Origin: M3007 sp964646615
GTDB taxonomy: Bacteria > Bacteroidota > Bacteroidia > Chitinophagales > Saprospiraceae
Assembly: GCA_964646615.1 (NCBI GenBank)
Contig: CAZYEV010000046.1
Span: 9,098-73,097 of the forward strand
DNA length: 64,000 bases
Reading direction: 5' to 3'
The translations under genes and the position numbers were made by a program. The stretch's first letter is position 1; each line of letters starts with the position of its first letter. A model generated the notes under the pieces. The model saw only the letters and a program-made list of their open reading frames with translations, was not told the origin of the DNA and did not search any database. Below are positions 36,048 to 44,747 of the stretch, piece after piece.

Positions 36048-37057
36048 CAGCGTATGTATTGGTAAACTTTTAATCCAAATTTGCCCACCTCATACAGCGG
36101 GCGGTTGAGCACCAGCTCGTAGCGGCCGTAGCAGACCTCCTGCCCGCCAAAGCGGGCTTTGAACTCGCGCACGCCATAATCTTCCTCCGGACGACCGGCG
36201 CCCATGAAGTCGAAATGGTCAAAACCATGCTTCGCCCCGTACTCGATGGGTGCCCACGAAGCCAGCACGCTGGGATGCACGCCCGGAATGACGCCGTTCT
36301 CACCGCAGACGTACCACTGATACAGCACCTTGTTCCGATACACCGGCCCAATGCTGCCGCCCACCACTTTGCCCTCGTGCTTGACCACAAACACCTTGGC
36401 CGACGGCGATTTCCACATGTTCACAAACAAATCTGGCCCGGGCAGCGGCTTTTTTACCTTCTCCCGATAGAGCGTCTCCAAAATGCTGTACATGGCCAGC
36501 ACGTCCACTTCGCTCTCGGCCTCCACCGCCACGGCGCCCGCAGCCAGACTGGTCTTAATTTGCCGACGGCGATTGCTGCTCAGGCGCGCCTTAGCCGCCT
36601 CCACGCTGTCGGTTTTGACCAAATAATTCAAATGCGAGCGAAAATGAAAACCGCACGCCTCGAACGCCTCGTGCAGCGGCGTGCAATCGAAGAAATTGCG
36701 AAACTCGATGAAAATCGCCTTCCCGCGCCCATACCGCTTGAGCGCTTGCAATAGCGTACGCGCTACCGAAACGGACTCAGCCGCCACCAACGGCCCGCCC
36801 CACACAATGAGCCGGCGCGAAAGCCAGGCCTTCGGCCCACGCCCATCAGACTGAACCACGCCCATCAGCACCCCATCCAGAGCGCTCTGGCCATTCATGG
36901 AAAGCAGAACAAAGGGCCGATAACCGCGCACCGTCTCGATGAAGCGCAAAAACGCACTGCTCTGAAAGTAGTTGCCATTCGGATGCGCATCTACAAACGC
37001 ATCTAAGGCTTCAACCAGACCGGCATTCTTTAAATCAGCGTACGAGGTGTAAAGCAT
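36047..37057 (-). CDS. FemAB/GNAT-family transferase
   Basis: 336 residues; the ATG at 37057 is preferred to a TTG three codons earlier. It shows the FemAB-like double GNAT layout: NGNYFQSSAFLRFIETVRGYRPFVLL at the front, then SSNRRRQIKTSLAAGAVAVEAE, LYREKVKKPLPGPDLFVNMW, KVVGGSIGPVYRNKVLYQWYVCGEN and FDHFDFMGAGRPEEDYGVREFKARFGG. Relatives in polysaccharide clusters are thought to add an amino acid or acyl group to a sugar, a role that fits the asparagine synthase-type enzyme two genes upstream. Cytoplasmic. Confidence 0.75.
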   Translation of the reverse strand: MLYTSYADLKNAGLVEALDAFVDAHPNGNYFQSSAFLRFIETVRGYRPFVLLSMNGQSALDGVLMGVVQSDGRGPKAWLSRRLIVWGGPLVAAESVSVARTLLQALKRYGRGKAIFIEFRNFFDCTPLHEAFEACGFHFRSHLNYLVKTDSVEAAKARLSSNRRRQIKTSLAAGAVAVEAESEVDVLAMYSILETLYREKVKKPLPGPDLFVNMWKSPSAKVFVVKHEGKVVGGSIGPVYRNKVLYQWYVCGENGVIPGVHPSVLASWAPIEYGAKHGFDHFDFMGAGRPEEDYGVREFKARFGGQEVCYGRYELVLNRPLYEVGKFGLKVYQYIR

Positions 37058-37097
37058 GGGTGTCAAAACCGTGTGTGTTTTTTTGATAGAAAGCCAT

Positions 37098-38066
37098 TCA
37101 GGAGCGATGCAGCGCCTCGGAAATAGGCGCAGATGGTTTGTCGTCGTTCACAGCATCCGCGTCAACACCTTCCTGGTCCGGTCGGTAGTACGGCGATTTC
37201 CAGCGCCTTTGGCCCAGTAAGGCCAGCAGGAAGGTCCACAGCCCGCTGGCTTTGACGCACACGGCATCTTCGCTGTCGGTGTCGTCAATGCTCAGGCGGC
37301 GCAGTCGGTAGGGGTCGGTATGCAAGGTGTTGTAGCCAAAATCTACCGTGATGGCGCACTCGTAGCCGGCGCGGCGCACGAGCGCCAGGTCGCGAGCATT
37401 GTAGTCGCCGTTAGGGAAGGCGATGGCGTTGACGCGCAAGCCGTACGCTTGTTCCAGCGTCTGGCGCGAGCCGGCAATTTCGGCCCAGGCCTCCTCGTCG
37501 GTGCAGTGTGGCAGGCACGGATGCAGCAGCGTGTGGCTTTGGAAATTGACGCGCGAGCGCATGTGTTCGATGTCCTGACACGACAGCGCTTGCGGCTGTT
37601 CCCATTCGCGCAGCGGGTCAAAGCCGGCGCGCGCCAGCGTTTGGAGACGTTCGGCATTTGGCACCGTTTTCAGCCGCCCGATGTTCACATCAGGATGCCG
37701 GTATTTGAACCAGAAATGCCGGCGCGTGCCCACGATGCCGGCGCAGAGGAAGATGGTTATGGGCAAGTCGAATTTTTCCAGAATGGGCAGCAGCTCGCGG
37801 TTGCGGGCGTGCCCGTCGTCTAAGGTGATGACCAACGCGCGTTCGGGTAACAAACTGCTGTCGCCTTTGCGGCGGGCCATCAGGTAATCTTCTAAGGAAA
37901 TGACGTTGTAAGCCCGCTTCAGAAAGGCAAACGCCCGCTCGGCGTACGCTGGAGCGATGTCGTGAAACATGACCAGCGTTACGCGCCGCCGTTGCGCGGT
38001 ATGGCGCAGCAGCCAGGGCAGACCTGAATAGCGCAGGCACTTGAACAGGGCGTTTCGCAGCGTCAT
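37098..38066 (-). CDS. Polysaccharide deacetylase (CE4/NodB domain)
   Basis: 322 residues with a full NodB domain: LVMFHDI, ALVITLDDGHARNRELLPIL (catalytic and metal Asp), FQSHTLLHPCLP (HxxxH metal site) and IAFPNGDYNARDLALV. The N-terminal hydrophobic patch (SGLPWLLRH) is not a clear signal peptide. A Lys/Asp-rich tail follows residue 290. It removes N-acetyl groups from a glycan. Its ATG overlaps the asparagine synthase stop in an ATGA junction, so it is translated from the same message. Confidence 0.85.
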   Translation of the reverse strand: MTLRNALFKCLRYSGLPWLLRHTAQRRRVTLVMFHDIAPAYAERAFAFLKRAYNVISLEDYLMARRKGDSSLLPERALVITLDDGHARNRELLPILEKFDLPITIFLCAGIVGTRRHFWFKYRHPDVNIGRLKTVPNAERLQTLARAGFDPLREWEQPQALSCQDIEHMRSRVNFQSHTLLHPCLPHCTDEEAWAEIAGSRQTLEQAYGLRVNAIAFPNGDYNARDLALVRRAGYECAITVDFGYNTLHTDPYRLRRLSIDDTDSEDAVCVKASGLWTFLLALLGQRRWKSPYYRPDQEGVDADAVNDDKPSAPISEALHRS

Positions 38067-39925
38067 GGTGTGTCAATGAACTGGTGATACCATTTATCTA
38101 AATGAATCCACTTCCAGATTTCGCGCGAGTAGTTGCCCTGGCGGGCGAGGTGTTTCTGGTAAATGTCGCGCGCCTGGGTCATGTCTATCACGCCGCGACG
38201 GGCGTAACGCTCAGCGTGGAGCAGGTCGTTGATGTAACGCTGGAAGGCGGGAGTACGGAACCACTCGGCCTCCGGTGTTTCGAAGCCCACCTTGTCGCGG
38301 CGCATGCGGATAGGTTCGGGCAGGGTGCCCTGCATGGCCTGACGCAGGATGCTTTTCGTCATGCCGCGGTGCAGGATGCGCTCGTCGGGCAGCGTCAGCG
38401 TGCGCTCCACTAAGCGGTAGTCTAAGAAAGGCACGCGCGCCTCCAGAGAGAACCACATGGAGTTGCGGTCTTCCCACTTGAGCAGGTGCTCCAGCTTGTA
38501 CTCAAAATGATTGATGAGCGCTTCCTGAAGCGAGCGCGAGCCGTACAGTTCGTCGTTAATGACATTAGCCCCATTGTCGGCATGCGCCCGGTAAAAGTCA
38601 GGGTGCAGATATCCGCGCTGCATCACGCGCGCCCGTGTGCGCCAGGAGGGCGGCAGGCTGAAAAAGGCCCACGTCTTCAGGCCGTACAGCGAGCGGTGAT
38701 TGGCCAAATAGTGCGCCACTTCGCCGGCCAGCGTGGCCAACTTTCCGCGGCGCAGCAGGTTTTTGAAATAAAAGCCAAAAAAGTAATGGTAGCCGCCCAA
38801 GGCTTCGTCGGCGCCCTGCCCGTCGAGCAAGACGACCACGCGGCCGGCGGCCAATTTCATCACGCGGTACTGGGCGTAGGTGGAGCTGCTCGGCACGGGT
38901 TCGTACTGGGCTTTGGCCAGGTCGTCCAGGTCGGCCAGCAGGCTGTCGGCGTCGGGTTGCGTGAAGTGCATGTGGGCAATTTGCCCATCGAACAGCCGGA
39001 TAAAAGCCGACTCATCGCCGTGTTGGCCCTGGCCGTAAATGGCCGAGAAGGTGTTCAGGTCGCGCTTCTGGTAGTCCTTGAGCAGCACCGACACGATGCT
39101 CGACGAGTCCAGGCCGCCGCTGAGGCACACCCCTACAGGCACATCGCTGCGCAAGCGCAGGCCCACTGCCGAGGCGAACAGGGCGCGATATTCCTCGGGC
39201 GATGCGAATGGCTCCTTCAGCTCGCGTCGCAGGTCGTACCAGCGACGCGGACGCAGCTGGCGTTCTTCTACCGGTGCGCCCGGCGCTATGCACAGGCGGA
39301 AGCAGTGGCCGTGCGGCAACTTTTTGACCTCCTGCAGGAAAGTGCCCTCGTCGTAGTCCGTGCGGTTGAAGGCCAGGAAGTTGAAGATAGCGTCGTCGTT
39401 GGGCGTCGGCTTTCGGCCCATCACGGCTGTGATGGAGCGAATGTCGGAGCCGAAAAGGATGCGCTCGGCGTCCTGAGTGTAGAAAAAGGGCTTCACCCCA
39501 TAGCGGTCGCGCGCCCCAAAGAGCGTTTGCTCGTGGCGGTCGTAAAGAACAAAGGCCCACATGCCGTTGAAGCGGTGCAGCATGGCCTCCCCCCAGGCCT
39601 GCCAGGCGACTAAAATGACCTCTGTGTCCGTCTGCGTGCAAAAGGTGTAGCCCAATGCCCGCAACTCTTCGCGCAGCTCGATGTAGTTGAAAATCTCGCC
39701 GTTGAACACGATGACGTAGCGATCATCGGCCGAAAACATCGGCTGATGACCAGCCGGGCTGAGATCCAGAATGCTGAGCCGGACAAAACCCAAGCCCACC
39801 GGGCCTTCGGCAAACAGCCCCTCATCGTCGGGGCCGCGGTGCTTCATGGCCTGCATCATCGCGCGCAAAGGCGCTTCGGCTACAGGCTGGCCGTGGAGGT
39901 GGATTATGCCGGAGATGCCGCACAT
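38063..39925 (-). CDS. asnB: Asparagine synthase (glutamine-hydrolysing)-type amidotransferase
   Basis: 620 residues, the normal AsnB length. Cys2 (MCGISGIIHLHG) is the glutaminase nucleophile; KHRGPDDEG and NGEIFNYIELREEL follow. The synthetase domain has the PP-loop SGGLDSSS (about 265) and later LDGQGADEALGGY. It makes an amide from Asp, or from a carboxyl group on another molecule, using glutamine and ATP. As the first gene of a polysaccharide operon it more likely amidates a glycan or lipid-linked precursor than feeds Asn synthesis, as in the AsnB-like genes of many exopolysaccharide clusters. The upstream region has a near-match TACCTTCG. Confidence 0.88.
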   Translation of the reverse strand: MCGISGIIHLHGQPVAEAPLRAMMQAMKHRGPDDEGLFAEGPVGLGFVRLSILDLSPAGHQPMFSADDRYVIVFNGEIFNYIELREELRALGYTFCTQTDTEVILVAWQAWGEAMLHRFNGMWAFVLYDRHEQTLFGARDRYGVKPFFYTQDAERILFGSDIRSITAVMGRKPTPNDDAIFNFLAFNRTDYDEGTFLQEVKKLPHGHCFRLCIAPGAPVEERQLRPRRWYDLRRELKEPFASPEEYRALFASAVGLRLRSDVPVGVCLSGGLDSSSIVSVLLKDYQKRDLNTFSAIYGQGQHGDESAFIRLFDGQIAHMHFTQPDADSLLADLDDLAKAQYEPVPSSSTYAQYRVMKLAAGRVVVLLDGQGADEALGGYHYFFGFYFKNLLRRGKLATLAGEVAHYLANHRSLYGLKTWAFFSLPPSWRTRARVMQRGYLHPDFYRAHADNGANVINDELYGSRSLQEALINHFEYKLEHLLKWEDRNSMWFSLEARVPFLDYRLVERTLTLPDERILHRGMTKSILRQAMQGTLPEPIRMRRDKVGFETPEAEWFRTPAFQRYINDLLHAERYARRGVIDMTQARDIYQKHLARQGNYSREIWKWIHLDKWYHQFIDTP

Positions 39926-40203
39926 CGGTCGCTTCGTTACGTGTTGGGAAGAAATGCTTTCAGGACAAACTGCGATTAAAGCGCCCTCACACAGGCCAAA
40001 ATCTGTGCCGAAGGTACCGCTAAGTTGTTAAAGAGCGCCGGAAATGGCGCATTGCTGACCTTATTTAATCCAGCGTTTACGAACCAGCGCCTCAGTCTAT
40101 CCAAGCACTATAGGCCAGGAGCCTCCCAGCCCTTCGTAGTGAAAGCAAGTTTTTCCCTCTTAATCCCCCATCTTTTCCAGACCTTTGCCGCCCAAAAAAA
40201 CGG

Positions 40204-41289
40204 ATGTCGCAAGCCCTGCTCCTCTTAGAAGACGGCACGCTGTTCAAAGGCCGCGCCGCTGGCAAAACTGGTACCGTTACCGGCGAGATTTGCTTCAACA
40301 CCGGCATGACGGGTTACCAGGAAATTTTCACCGACCCGTCGTACGTGGGCCAGATACTGGTCATGACCAACGTCCACATCGGCAACTACGGCGCGCGCCG
40401 CGATGAGGTCGAAAGCAACGGCGTCAAAATCGCCGGTCTGGTGTGCCGCAATTTCAGCAGCCATTACAGCCGCGTGCAGGCCGACCAGAGCCTGCAGGAC
40501 TACGCCGAAGCCGAAAACTTAGTGGCCATTCAGGACGTGGACACGCGCGCCCTGGTGCAACACATCCGCACGCGCGGGGCCATGAACGCCATCATCTCCT
40601 CCGAAATAGACGACCTGGCCGAGTTGCGCCGTCGGCTGGAAGCCACGCCGCCCATGGCCGGGCTGGAACTGTCGAGCCGCGTAACCACCGCTGAGCCATA
40701 CTTCTGGGGCGATCCCGAAGCTCGCCATCGCGTAGCCGTGATGGACTTTGGCGTCAAGCGCAACATCTTGCGCTGCTTAGCCGAACGCGGCTGCTACCTG
40801 AAGGTCTTCCCTGCCCGCACCCCCTTCGAGGAAGTGAAAGCCTGGAACCCCGACGGCTACTTCCTCTCCAACGGCCCGGGCGACCCCGCTGCCATGGACT
40901 ATGCCGTAACGCTCACGCAGCAGATGCTCCAGGATGGCAAACCTCTATTCGGCATCTGCTTAGGCCAGCAAATCCTGGCCTTAGCCGCCGGCCTGCCCAC
41001 CTACAAATTGCACCACGGACACCGAGGCATCAATCACCCGGTGAAAAACCTCCTCACTGGCCGCGGCGAAATCACCAGCCAAAACCACGGCTTCGGCGTG
41101 CTCGAACAGGCCGTCTATGACTCGCCCTCCATCGTAGAACCCACACACATCAACCTGAACGACAACACCATCGAGGGCATCCGGCTCAAAAACCACGCAG
41201 CCTTCTCCGTGCAATACCACCCCGAAGCCAGCCCAGGGCCACACGACGCACGCTACCTGTTCGACGAATTCGTCGCCCTGCTCTCCTGA
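40204..41289 (+). CDS. carA: Carbamoyl-phosphate synthase small subunit
   Basis: 361 residues. The N-terminal CPSase domain (LLLEDGTLFKGRAAG, GEICFNTGMTGYQEIFTDPSY) is followed by a class I glutaminase with the triad Cys in FGICLGQQ (about 252), and His and Glu in YHPEASPGP (about 339-341). It supplies ammonia to CarB for arginine and pyrimidine synthesis. CarB is not in the window. A near-match to the -7 motif (GACCTTTGCCG) lies about 20 bases upstream; asnB diverges 278 bases away. Confidence 0.97.
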   Translation: MSQALLLLEDGTLFKGRAAGKTGTVTGEICFNTGMTGYQEIFTDPSYVGQILVMTNVHIGNYGARRDEVESNGVKIAGLVCRNFSSHYSRVQADQSLQDYAEAENLVAIQDVDTRALVQHIRTRGAMNAIISSEIDDLAELRRRLEATPPMAGLELSSRVTTAEPYFWGDPEARHRVAVMDFGVKRNILRCLAERGCYLKVFPARTPFEEVKAWNPDGYFLSNGPGDPAAMDYAVTLTQQMLQDGKPLFGICLGQQILALAAGLPTYKLHHGHRGINHPVKNLLTGRGEITSQNHGFGVLEQAVYDSPSIVEPTHINLNDNTIEGIRLKNHAAFSVQYHPEASPGPHDARYLFDEFVALLS

Positions 41290-41528
41290 GCAGCGCCCAG
41301 CCGCTTCGCCATTGCCGACCCAAACCCAGGGCTGGCGGGTTGACGTCTGGTAAGGAACACGACTTTTTTGGGAAAAAGTGCAGCACCGAAGGTAACCTTT
41401 GCACCTGTGTCTGCATCTAAGGACGTGCTTATTTCGCCGCAAACGTTAATCTTTTCCAAAACAGGAAACCTTGCGTGTGTCTGCACAGTTAAGTCCGCAT
41501 ACCTTTAATGCAAAATTTGCCCTTACGC

Positions 41529-41837
41529 ATGAAATACATCTTACTCCTGTCTTTCTTTTTAACCCTGTTTGCCGGTTCGGCAGCGTCTCAGACAGCCCTC
41601 CGGCCTGAGCTTTCGGTGTATCCCAACCCAGCCGTAGAGTACATTGCCGTGAACGACCCGGGCGACAGCGTGGGCTTCGTAGCCATCTTCAATCTGGTCG
41701 GCAAAAAGGTCAAAGAGTTTGAATACTCAAAAGGTGCCAACCTACCCGTGGGCGATTTGCCCAAAGGTATGTACATGGTGCAGCTGCAAGACCGCCAGCG
41801 CAATGTGCTGAAAACGCAAATGGTGGATAAACGATAG
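41529..41837 (+). CDS. Miniature secreted protein: signal peptide plus T9SS sorting domain only
   Basis: 102 residues from the ATG at 41529, which begins a signal peptide (MKYILLLSFFLTLFAGSAAS-Q). After only about 10 further residues the type A sorting domain starts: LSVYPNPAVEYIAVND, FVAIFNLVGKKVKEFEYSKG, LPVGDLPKGMYMVQLQD and a basic end (TQMVDKR). There is no cargo domain. It may be a free sorting module, a decoy, or the relic of a larger cargo gene. A strong terminator follows 33 bases later. Confidence 0.75.
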   Translation: MKYILLLSFFLTLFAGSAASQTALRPELSVYPNPAVEYIAVNDPGDSVGFVAIFNLVGKKVKEFEYSKGANLPVGDLPKGMYMVQLQDRQRNVLKTQMVDKR

Positions 41838-41870
41838 CACCCGCGCCGAGGCGCACCATAAATATTCGCG

Positions 41871-41913
41871 ACTGCTCCGCAGAGGCGTCAGGCCTTTGCG
41901 GAGCAGTTTTTTA
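41871..41913 (+). terminator. Rho-independent terminator
   Basis: An 11-base perfect stem ACTGCTCCGCA / TGCGGAGCAGT with a 15-base loop is followed by TTTTTT. The 3' arm overlaps the region that would hold the upstream element of the next promoter. Confidence 0.9.
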
Positions 41914-41920
41914 TTCGAGC

Positions 41921-41928
41921 TATCTTTG
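41921..41928 (+). promoter_or_regulatory. Promoter -7 motif TATCTTTG, leaderless arrangement
   Basis: TATCTTTG ends only four bases before the ATG at 41933. A TTTG lies 22 bases upstream, inside the terminator stem. Transcription would begin at or just before the start codon, giving a leaderless message. Confidence 0.6.
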
Positions 41929-41932
41929 TGCC

Positions 41933-42667
41933 ATGAACCACTCAGGTACGTGGATGGATTTTCTGCGCCGACGCCCGTTTTTCTGGGCGGGTCTGGCGGG
42001 TCTCGTGGCCTTAGTGGCGGCGGTGCTGATGGCTGGCGCTTTGCGAGGGGTATCCTTTGAGACGCCGCCGCCATTTCGCGATGCGGTGATGGCCATCGAA
42101 TGGGCCGCTTCGGCAGAGACCATGGATGTCGTGCTGGGCGCGCCGCCGGAGCGTTCGCGACGCATTCAGGCGTTGCTACAAGCTACAGCGCGCGACGGGC
42201 TGTTTGCCCTGGCTTACACCTTGTTTATGTGTGCGCTTGCCGTTACAGCGGCCTGGCTTTCGCAGCGCTGGTATTACCTGCTGTTGGCGGCTCTGGCACT
42301 GGCGGTAGGCTTTGCCGACTTAGCCGAAAACGGCGCCATTCGGGCGCTCTTGTTGCTGTACGACTCGGAGACGTTTGAACCGGGCGGGGCCGACTACGTG
42401 CGCGTGCGGCTGTTTGCCTGGGCGAAGTGGGCAGGCATAACGCTCTACTTTGCCGGCATAGCTCCTTTCCTGTGGTCCCGCGGGTGGGTATTGGGTCGCC
42501 TGCTGGCACTACTGGCGGCAGCTGTGGTGGTCATGTGGGTGCTGGCGCAGGTGTTTCGCACCTGGGCCGAACCCTACGCGCTGGCGGTGTTTTTGCTCTT
42601 TGCCGTAGCCATCGGATACTGCTTCGTGCCCCTCAGAGCGTCAGCAAGCCCTCCGGCAAATCCATGA
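41933..42667 (+). CDS. Integral membrane protein of unknown function
   Basis: 244 residues with about five hydrophobic segments (near 17-37, 90-110, 116-135, 165-183, 190-230). A soluble-looking stretch (about 40-85) contains PPERSRRIQALLQATARDG. The pattern (extracytoplasmic loop after TM1, acidic GFADLAENGAIRALL between helices) recalls small uncharacterised DUF-type membrane proteins, but no family is named. Its last 35 bases overlap the end of the convergent rimM gene. Confidence 0.7.
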   Translation: MNHSGTWMDFLRRRPFFWAGLAGLVALVAAVLMAGALRGVSFETPPPFRDAVMAIEWAASAETMDVVLGAPPERSRRIQALLQATARDGLFALAYTLFMCALAVTAAWLSQRWYYLLLAALALAVGFADLAENGAIRALLLLYDSETFEPGGADYVRVRLFAWAKWAGITLYFAGIAPFLWSRGWVLGRLLALLAAAVVVMWVLAQVFRTWAEPYALAVFLLFAVAIGYCFVPLRASASPPANP

Positions 42668-43148
42668 GCAAGTGTTTTTGTGTCTCATCGGTGGCCACGA
42701 TGAGCGCTGGGGCTAACGGAATGAGCACCTCCCGCTCCTGGTAAAGCACGACGGCTATTTCCTGCTGGGGCATTTCTATGACTTCCTGGATGACGCCGAC
42801 GGGTCCCGTTTGCTGGTCAATGAGTAGGTAGCCCGTCAGATGCTCGTAGGGGCTGGCCGCCTGTTGTGCTTCGATGAGGTCGGCCGGCACTTCGCTTTCG
42901 GGCAAAAAGATGGGCCGCGACTGCAGGCGCAGGGCGTCTTCGCGCGTGTGGATGTCTTCAAAACTGACGATGATCTCGCCGCCGCCGCGGATATTGCGGA
43001 TGAAGAAAGGGTGTTTGATACCTTTTATTTCTAAGAACACTCGCTCGGCTTCAAAGAAGAGGTCTTCAAAAGGCTCTTCAATGGCGGCCTTTACTTCTCC
43101 GTGGATGCCGTGTGTTTTGCGGGTGAAGCCTATCTGAATGTAGTTCAT
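42633..43148 (-). CDS. rimM: Ribosome maturation factor RimM
   Basis: 171 residues from the ATG at 43148. The N-terminal barrel opens YIQIGFTRKTHGIHGEVKAA, with GREDALRLQ-like IHTREDALRLQSRPIFLPES, and the C-terminal PRC-barrel has LTGYLLIDQQTGPVGVIQEV, QEIAVVLYQEREVLIPL. It assists 16S 3' domain folding around S19 and S13. The usual partner rpsP is not adjacent. It follows a lipoprotein gene after 5 bases and may be co-transcribed with it. The 3' end overlaps a convergent membrane-protein gene by 35 bases. Confidence 0.95.
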   Translation of the reverse strand: MNYIQIGFTRKTHGIHGEVKAAIEEPFEDLFFEAERVFLEIKGIKHPFFIRNIRGGGEIIVSFEDIHTREDALRLQSRPIFLPESEVPADLIEAQQAASPYEHLTGYLLIDQQTGPVGVIQEVIEMPQQEIAVVLYQEREVLIPLAPALIVATDETQKHLLMDLPEGLLTL

Positions 43149-43153
43149 AGGCG

Positions 43154-43957
43154 TTAGTTGTGGCGCAAGAGGGTTTGGCGCAGGATGTATCCTTTCTGGC
43201 CTTTGAGTTCCCAGGGGCGAGTGAGGCAGTCGGCAGGTGGCGGTGTCTGGTTGCAGTATTGCGAGTCTAATATCCATTGCTCGCGCCGCACGAGGCCGAC
43301 GTTTTGAGCGTACCAGGCCCGGCAGAGTCGCCGTTCGATGGCATTGGCGTAGTCCACCTCAGTAACGACGAGGACCGAGTCGAAGCGGAAGGCGCCGATT
43401 TGGGCGGGCACGTCCACGGAGTCGGCTCGATAGTTCCAACCGACAAAGGGGCGCAGGCGTTCGCCGGCGACTTCGATTTCTGTAGTTGGGTCAATCCATC
43501 GGTTGCCGTCCCAACGGGTACGCGGCGTCAGGGGGAACACCAGCCGCAGGAAGCGCAGGTTTTCCTCCTGTCGAATAGCTTGCGTGGGCGTTCGAGCGGC
43601 AGCCCACACGCGGCGCGGTGTCCAGTCTGCTGTGTCGGAAGGCCGCTCGTAGCACTCGATGCGGTACAGGAGCAGACCCGCGGCGTCTCGGAACGTGTCC
43701 ACTACTTCCTCGCGTACCTGCAGGCGTACGGTGTCGCGCACCGTCTGGCCGCCGGGGCCGAAGTCGAAGATGATGCTGTCCACCTGGTATTCAGCATACT
43801 GCCCAATGCGCACCGGGAAGTACGCATGTTGCGCCTCGGCCACGGGCAGCAGCTGCTCTGGCGGTGCAAATGGGTCGTCGCACGCAGCGGCCAGACACCC
43901 TATGCACGCCACCACTGCGCCGCGCGCCAAACAACCACCGATGCGAAACCAAAACAT
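43154..43957 (-). CDS. Lipoprotein of unknown function
   Basis: 267 residues. A basic n-region, hydrophobic core and lipobox LAAAC-D give a lipoprotein signal. The mature domain begins AYFPVRIGQYAEYQVDSIIFDFG and alternates short beta strands with polar turns; six Trp and several Arg pairs are notable. Proteins of this type (a YxPxxxGxxxEYxVD opening) are frequent and unnamed in Bacteroidota. It is transcribed after the tRNA-Gly gene and just before rimM. Confidence 0.75.
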   Translation of the reverse strand: MFWFRIGGCLARGAVVACIGCLAAACDDPFAPPEQLLPVAEAQHAYFPVRIGQYAEYQVDSIIFDFGPGGQTVRDTVRLQVREEVVDTFRDAAGLLLYRIECYERPSDTADWTPRRVWAAARTPTQAIRQEENLRFLRLVFPLTPRTRWDGNRWIDPTTEIEVAGERLRPFVGWNYRADSVDVPAQIGAFRFDSVLVVTEVDYANAIERRLCRAWYAQNVGLVRREQWILDSQYCNQTPPPADCLTRPWELKGQKGYILRQTLLRHN

Positions 43958-44014
43958 GCCCTTAGAAAAAACGAGCGCCAGGAGATGCCTCTTGGTGCTC
44001 GTCGAATACCTGAG

Positions 44015-44087
<73 letters not shown>

Positions 44088-44245
44088 TTTTGATGGTGCA
44101 AAATTAGCGACATCTCCGTCTTTTCACCAAGACACAAGTAGGAAAAACCCTGAATTTGATAAATCTTAACGGTTCTACTCATCAGTTGGCACAGGTTTTG
44201 GCGATAGAAGGGCATTCTTGCTAATCGCTTTTAATTCGTTTTCTC

Positions 44246-44554
44246 ATGAGTAGCCGCAATATCGCCGCCTATCCTAATCAAACAACCCAGCCCGGTAGCA
44301 TAGAGTTGCTACAAAATGGCCCCAATCCCTTTATCGAAATGACGCTTGTGTGGTTCACCCTCCCCGCAAAAAGCCAGGTGCTTTTGCGCGTGTTCAACAG
44401 CGAAGGTCGCGAAGTCTTCACGCAAAGCGGCCTGTTCGACAAGGGTGAAAACCACATCCTCATTCGCCGCGCCGATTTGAAAGAACCAGGCATCTACGCC
44501 TATCAGGTGGAGAGTGAATACGGCGTTGCCCGCCGTCGCTTAGTGATGTATTGA
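44246..44554 (+). CDS. T9SS sorting-domain-like protein lacking a signal peptide
   Basis: 102 residues. The sequence from residue 17 on is the classic type A/FlgD-like sorting pattern: IELLQNGPNPFIEMTLVWFTLP, then VLLRVFNSEGREVFTQSG, FDKGENHILIRRADLKEPGIYAYQVES and a basic end (GVARRRLVMY). The N-terminus (MSSRNIAAYPNQTTQPG) is polar and has no signal peptide, so Sec export is not expected. Either the true 5' end is lost, or the domain serves inside the cell. A good terminator follows. Confidence 0.7.
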   Translation: MSSRNIAAYPNQTTQPGSIELLQNGPNPFIEMTLVWFTLPAKSQVLLRVFNSEGREVFTQSGLFDKGENHILIRRADLKEPGIYAYQVESEYGVARRRLVMY

Positions 44555-44583
44555 TGCGCGTCGTAGCGGCTTGAATGGGCTTC

Positions 44584-44625
44584 AAAAGCGCCTGTTGCCT
44601 TCGAGCGGCAGGCGCTTTTGTTTTT
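44584..44625 (+). terminator. Rho-independent terminator
   Basis: An 11-base perfect stem AAAAGCGCCTG / CAGGCGCTTTT is followed by GTTTTT, 29 bases beyond the preceding stop. Confidence 0.85.
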
Positions 44626-44747
44626 CACCCTGTGAATGTGCTGGGCATTATGAGCACCATAACTTCAGTTTAACCCGGTGTTTTCCAACAAAATGCAAGG
44701 GTCTGCGTTTTTTACGCATTTTGAAAAACACACCTGTTCTATCTCCT

